Assembly: GCA_016706545.1 (NCBI GenBank) | Contig: JADJJK010000038.1 | Location: forward strand, 1-64,000 | From: Myxococcales bacterium | GTDB taxonomy: Bacteria > Myxococcota_A > Polyangia > Haliangiales > Haliangiaceae | DNA length: 64,000 nucleotides | Reading direction: 5' to 3' | Part shown: positions 59,472 to 64,000 of the stretch, piece by piece | Numbering within the stretch: position 1 is the stretch's first letter | How the letters are laid out: every line of letters starts with the position of its first letter | The notes under the pieces: generated by a model | Database searches by the model: none | Told to the model about the DNA's origin: nothing | The model's input: only the letters and a program-made list of their open reading frames with translations | Position numbers and translations under genes: made by a program

Positions 59472-60209
59472 TCAGCGCAGCAAGGCCAGATCGAGGAAGC
59501 GGATGAGGATGTTCGAGCCGGCGTGCGTGAGGATGGGGGCCAGGAGCGAGCCGGTCCTTAGCCGCAGGAAGCCAAACAGCAGCCCAGGGAAGAAGGTGGC
59601 GAGGGCGCGCGGATCTCCCTCTTTGGGCAGGTGGACGAGCGCGAAGGCCGCCGCCGAGAGGACGAGGGCCCAGCCCACGCCCACGCCAAACCACGTCCTT
59701 CGCGGTGGGAAGCGGCGCTGGAGCAAGGTCAGCAACATGCCGCGGAAGAACAGCTCCTCGGGGAGCGCGACCACGACGAGCTGGACGGCGCAGAACTCCA
59801 AAAGGCCCCAGGTCAGGACCGGGAGCTGGGCGCCGCTGACCCCGTGGTAGCGGCTGCACATGCCCGGCGGCGCCAGCGCCGCGAGGCTGCTCTGGCAAGC
59901 GATCTCGTAGAACGCGACATAGCCGAGCGCGAAGATCGGGAAGATCCCGAGCATGGCGAGGCCGGCGGCGCGAAGGCCGGCGCGCAGCGGCGCGGCCACG
60001 AACCCGTAGTCCACGAGGTCCTCGTCGCGGCGCCGCGCCAGCTCCGAGGGCACATAGAGAAACACCATGGCCACCAGCGCGCTGCCGAGGTGGCCGATGA
60101 GCGGCGCGGTGACGTCCAGCCGGACCAGCACCGCGACCAGAAGCCACACCCCGAGGAAGGCGAGCAAGGCGTGCTTGCCGGACCGGAGGTCAACTGGGGG
60201 CGCGGTCAT
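59472..60209 (-). CDS. CPBP-family intramembrane metalloprotease
   Basis: 245 residues with about seven helices. The Glu-Glu motif ALPEELFFRG near 160, a second motif FALVHLPKEGDP near 195, and HAGSNI near 230 form the CPBP (Abi) active site. Such proteases process membrane proteins; in myxobacteria members of this family are rhombosortase-like enzymes for C-terminal sorting signals, though this one is not assignable. Divergent from fbaB with a 10-11 bp array between. Confidence 0.85.
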   Translation of the reverse strand: MTAPPVDLRSGKHALLAFLGVWLLVAVLVRLDVTAPLIGHLGSALVAMVFLYVPSELARRRDEDLVDYGFVAAPLRAGLRAAGLAMLGIFPIFALGYVAFYEIACQSSLAALAPPGMCSRYHGVSGAQLPVLTWGLLEFCAVQLVVVALPEELFFRGMLLTLLQRRFPPRRTWFGVGVGWALVLSAAAFALVHLPKEGDPRALATFFPGLLFGFLRLRTGSLLAPILTHAGSNILIRFLDLALLR

Positions 60210-60216
60210 GACGAAT

Positions 60217-60268
60217 GGGATGCTGCCGGGATGCTGCGGGATGCTGCCGGGACGCTGCGGGACGCTGC
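60217..60268. repeat. 10-11 bp tandem array upstream of fbaB
   Basis: Five units of GGGATGCTGC(C) or GGGACGCTGC in the gap between the divergent protease and aldolase genes. Confidence 0.75.
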
Positions 60269-60408
60269 GCGCTGCGGCGCCGGACGAACCGGTTGTACCG
60301 GCCAAGCCAGGGCGGTGCAAGACCGAGAAGCTGCTGGGCAATCGGCGCGGGCCAGCGCGCCGGTGGCGAGCGCACGGCCAGCGCACGGGCCAGCGCAGGC
60401 GTCCACGG

Positions 60409-60420
60409 CGATGTACATCG
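60409..60420. promoter_or_regulatory. 12-bp palindrome upstream of fbaB
   Basis: CGATGTACATCG is perfectly self-complementary and ends 27 nt before the aldolase ATG; a possible operator. It may be chance at this length. Confidence 0.25.
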
Positions 60421-60447
60421 AAGCGGCAGACGTGTTACGAGACCGGC

Positions 60448-61509
<1,062 letters not shown>

Positions 61510-61695
61510 CCCTGGCCGTCTTGCCTGCGGGTCGACGTCATGATCACGTGGGCGGCGTGTGGTTCAGGGTTGGTTGATGTGGCCGATGTGGTGTGTCATC
61601 CGACGATAGAAGTGACAGCGCGCGGAAATCTACGTGGGGTTTCCTACGCTCCGGCATGGGCAAGCCGGTAGCGACGTTGCTACGATAGCGCTGCG

Positions 61696-62982
61696 ATGCG
61701 GCTCGGTGAGCTCTTGGTCGCCGATGGGCGTCTCACTGACGAGCAGATCGATCAGGGGCTGCGCGCACAGGTCTTGTGGGGCGGACGGCTGGGCTCCAAC
61801 CTGGTGGAGCTGGGGCTGCTCGATCTCGATGAGCTGTCATGGGCGCTGGCGCGGCTGCATGGCATGCCGGTGGCGCTGGCCCGTCACTTCGCCCGCACCG
61901 ATGCGGCGCTGCAGCAACGGCTCGGCCCCGGGCTCGCCGACAAGTGGCAATGCGTACCGCTGGCGCGCCTGGCGGAGGATCCGCCGCGGATCGGGCTCGC
62001 CGCGATCGAGCCGCTGCCGTCGGAGGCTCTCGAAGAGATCGCCGCGCAGCTCGGCGAGGCGCCTGAGGCGCTGGTGGTCGCCGTCGCGGCGGAGATGCGC
62101 ATCCTCTATCACCTCGAGCTGAGCTATGGCCTCGGCCGGCCGGCGCGCTACATGCGCGCGCGGGACGCCGCGCCGCCGGAGCCGCCGGAGCCGGTGTCCG
62201 GCGAGAGCAGCGAGGTCGAGATCGAGCTGCCGCCCGTCGCCGAGTCGTCGTCGGCGCCGGTCGTCACCGAGCCCTCGGTGTTGCCGCTGGCGGGCCCCGA
62301 GAGCGGTGGCGGCCAGGACGAGATCTCCGGACCGGAGCATCGTCGCTATCTGCCCATGGTCGGCGACGACGAGCGGCGGGTGGGCCGCATCGCGATCCGC
62401 CGGGTCAAGGTCTACGCCGAGGACCAGGCCCCGGCCACCGGGACCTGGCCGGACGCGCTGCGGGCGATCCGCCGCGCGCAGGATCGCGACCGGGTCGGCG
62501 AGCTCGCGGTGTCGACGCTGACCTCGTTCTGTTTGGGCCTGCGGGTCGCGGCGGTGCTGGTGGTGCGCGGCCAGGTGCTCATCGGCTGGCGTGGCCGGCA
62601 TCGCGAAGGGCCGCTCGACCTCCGCTCCATCGCGGTGCCGCTGGACCATCCCAGCGCGGTGTCCGAGGCGGTGTCCACTGGCCGCCAGGTCACCCATGCG
62701 CTCGAGGAGGCCGGGGCCGATCTGGACCATCGCCTGGCCGCGGCGATCGGCCCGACTGGCCGCGGCCAGGTCCTCATCTCGCCGATCTCGCTCTCCGAGG
62801 GGAGGGTGTCCTGCATCGTGTACTGCCAGCTCGACGCGCTCGCCGACGCGCGAGACGAGGCCGAGGCCCCGGAGCCAGGGGGCGCAGCGCCGGAGCCTGG
62901 ACGAGACGCCGAGCGCATCGACAGCGTGGTGGCGTCCATGCGCTCGGCGTTCTTGCGGCTCATTCGCGCGGCCAGCCGGTAG
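61696..62982 (+). CDS. Orphan MshEN/GspE N-terminal-domain protein
   Basis: 428 residues. The first 150 match the MshEN (PilB/GspE N-terminal, c-di-GMP-binding type) domain: LGELLVADGRLTDEQIDQGLRAQ and LGSNLVELGLLDLDELSWALAR. A Pro/Glu/Ser-rich linker follows (160-240). The last 170 residues look like a GAF-type sensor domain. No ATPase domain is present. Could bind c-di-GMP or act as a regulator. It is isolated from any secretion or pilus genes here. 186 bp separate it from fbaB. Confidence 0.72.
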   Translation: MRLGELLVADGRLTDEQIDQGLRAQVLWGGRLGSNLVELGLLDLDELSWALARLHGMPVALARHFARTDAALQQRLGPGLADKWQCVPLARLAEDPPRIGLAAIEPLPSEALEEIAAQLGEAPEALVVAVAAEMRILYHLELSYGLGRPARYMRARDAAPPEPPEPVSGESSEVEIELPPVAESSSAPVVTEPSVLPLAGPESGGGQDEISGPEHRRYLPMVGDDERRVGRIAIRRVKVYAEDQAPATGTWPDALRAIRRAQDRDRVGELAVSTLTSFCLGLRVAAVLVVRGQVLIGWRGRHREGPLDLRSIAVPLDHPSAVSEAVSTGRQVTHALEEAGADLDHRLAAAIGPTGRGQVLISPISLSEGRVSCIVYCQLDALADARDEAEAPEPGGAAPEPGRDAERIDSVVASMRSAFLRLIRAASR

Positions 62983-63066
62983 CCCGGCGGCACCGGGTGG
63001 CTCGTGGGTGAAGCCAGCTCACGCCCGGCCTTGACGAGGTGCCCAAGCTTCGGGCACGTTGCGCCG

Positions 63067-63288
63067 GTGAGCGAATCAAGTGAGCCGCTGCGCAAACATC
63101 GCCATGATCTCGGGCAGGAAGACCACGGCGCCAAGCTAGCCGAAGGGACCACCCGCGGTATCCAGATCTTGCTCGGCCTGTGGATCGCGCTGTCGCTGGG
63201 GCTCTTGGCCTATGCCCTGGTCGACGGATCGCGCGTCGATTCGCCGGATTCGTCGGCCGATCGCGTGGGCGCGCACGCCCCTCACTAG
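63067..63288 (+). CDS. Small single-helix membrane protein
   Basis: 73 residues from a GTG. Charged N-terminus (SSEPLRKHRHDLGQEDHGAK), one helix (IQILLGLWIALSLGLLAYALV) and a short acidic tail. Function unknown. Could also start upstream at 63004. It precedes dnaG. Confidence 0.5.
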   Translation: MSESSEPLRKHRHDLGQEDHGAKLAEGTTRGIQILLGLWIALSLGLLAYALVDGSRVDSPDSSADRVGAHAPH

Positions 63289-63475
63289 CTAGCCCCCCGC
63301 GCCAAGGCGCCGCAGTGGCGGCGACCTCGAGGCGATGGCGAAGAGCGGGAAGCTGCGCGTCGCCGCGAAAGTAGATCGCATCCGGGCGGCTGGTCTTGCC
63401 GCCTGCTAGGCTATCGGGCCGTCTCCACCTGCCGATGTTCCGGTGGTCGGGCGCCTGGCACCGGAAGCGAAGTTC

Positions 63476-64000
63476 ATGATTCCCGAAGAGGTGATCGCCG
63501 AGATCCGCAGCCGCGTCGACATCGTCGCGGTCATCGGCCAGCACGTGGGCCTGCGCAAGGCCGGGCGCAACTGGAAGGGGCTCTGTCCGTTCCACGGCGA
63601 GAAGTCTCCGTCGTTCAACGTGGCCCCTGACAAGGGGTTCTTCTACTGTTTTGGCTGCCACAAGAAGGGCGATGTCTTCACCTTCGTGATGGAGCTCGAA
63701 GGCAAGAGCTTCACCGAGGCCGCGGAGCAGCTCGCCGCGCGCGCGGGCATCTCGGTGCCGCGCCTGGACGAGTCCCCCGAGCAGCGGCGGGCCCGCGGCG
63801 AGCGGGCGGCGATGCTCGAGGTCTGCAAGGCCGCGGCCGAGATCTTTCGCGAGAACCTGCGGGACCGGCAGCGCGGCGTGCCGGCGCGCGCGTACCTGGA
63901 GTCGCGTGGCGTGGGCGACGCCATCTCCGAGCGCTTCATGCTGGGCTACGGCGTCACCGACTGGCACTCGATGGCGGACGCCTTGCGCGCGCGCAAGATC
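63476..64000 (+). CDS. dnaG: DNA primase, N-terminal part (3' end outside window)
   Basis: The first 175 residues of DnaG. The N-terminal CHC2 zinc-binding domain has CPFH near residue 38 and FYCFGCHKKGD near 60, with the KSPSFNV strand between. A helical linker and the start of the RNA polymerase domain (YLESRGVGDAISERFMLGYG) follow. DnaG makes RNA primers at the replication fork. The ATG at 63476 gives the canonical MIPEEVIAEIRSRVDIVAVIG start. Confidence 0.96.
   Translation, partial: MIPEEVIAEIRSRVDIVAVIGQHVGLRKAGRNWKGLCPFHGEKSPSFNVAPDKGFFYCFGCHKKGDVFTFVMELEGKSFTEAAEQLAARAGISVPRLDESPEQRRARGERAAMLEVCKAAAEIFRENLRDRQRGVPARAYLESRGVGDAISERFMLGYGVTDWHSMADALRARKI

Overview
This 64 kb window is chromosomal DNA of very high GC content (long open frames on both strands). 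The gene content points to a myxobacterium or close relative in Myxococcota: a TonB/ExbB/ExbD/ExbD cluster with a TPR lipoprotein, a Bat-type aerotolerance cluster, a C4 zinc-ribbon coiled-coil protein, many lipoproteins of unknown function, and Gly/Pro/Gln-rich repeat proteins. The organism is inferred, not proven. There is no phage, transposase, integrase, CRISPR array or rRNA operon; nearly everything looks like core or semi-core genome.

Layout. 1-8.3 kb: end of an MtfA-type peptidase gene, a secreted non-specific nuclease, an EamA transporter, an OmpA-like peptidoglycan-binding protein, a large hybrid histidine kinase (frame broken in a 9-bp repeat) and a PlsC-type acyltransferase. 8.5-16.9 kb: a respiratory complex I operon in the order nuoE-F-J-K-L-M-N, behind a near-consensus promoter; nuoG, nuoH and nuoI are not in it. 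17-24.7 kb: 4-alpha-glucanotransferase, a GH13 enzyme, a PhyH-dioxygenase/class III aminotransferase fusion (one frame break) and a MATE exporter, all on one strand. 24.8-34.2 kb: typA, an unknown lipoprotein, a GtrA/GT2 pair, the RNase P RNA gene, an HD-domain protein, a repeat protein, one tRNA (anticodon CAU) and a zinc-ribbon protein. 34.3-43.7 kb: a BatC-like TPR protein (broken frame), a decayed gene, a DsbA-cyclophilin fusion, then moxR-DUF58-batD-like-batA-batB on the minus strand. 43.6-52.2 kb: DUF1844, an HtrA-like protein lacking its catalytic His, a polytopic GT-C-like protein, a DUF3829 lipoprotein, UvrD/PcrA helicase and an Ig-like lipoprotein. 52.3-60.2 kb, all minus strand: exbD, exbD, exbB, tonB, TPR lipoprotein, a membrane-anchored unknown, birA, nadC, a HAD phosphatase and a CPBP protease. 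60.4-64 kb: class I aldolase, an orphan MshEN-domain protein, a small membrane protein and the start of dnaG.

Co-operating sets: the nuo operon (NADH oxidation and proton pumping); the two glucan enzymes (alpha-glucan remodelling); the dioxygenase-aminotransferase plus MATE pair (possible synthesis and export of a small metabolite); the Bat set (MoxR chaperone with VWA membrane proteins); and the TonB motor with its TPR lipoprotein.

Three otherwise convincing genes need single-base indel corrections to read through, and one more region is decayed. Either the assembly carries indel errors or these loci are really broken; this must be settled before any functional claim. The most interesting leads are the PhyH-aminotransferase-MATE locus, the NuoL C-terminal extension, the His-less HtrA protein, two lipoprotein genes whose start codons sit at the predicted transcription start, and the contrast between 10-11 bp tandem arrays in intergenic DNA and arrays of 9, 12 and 18 bp inside genes.
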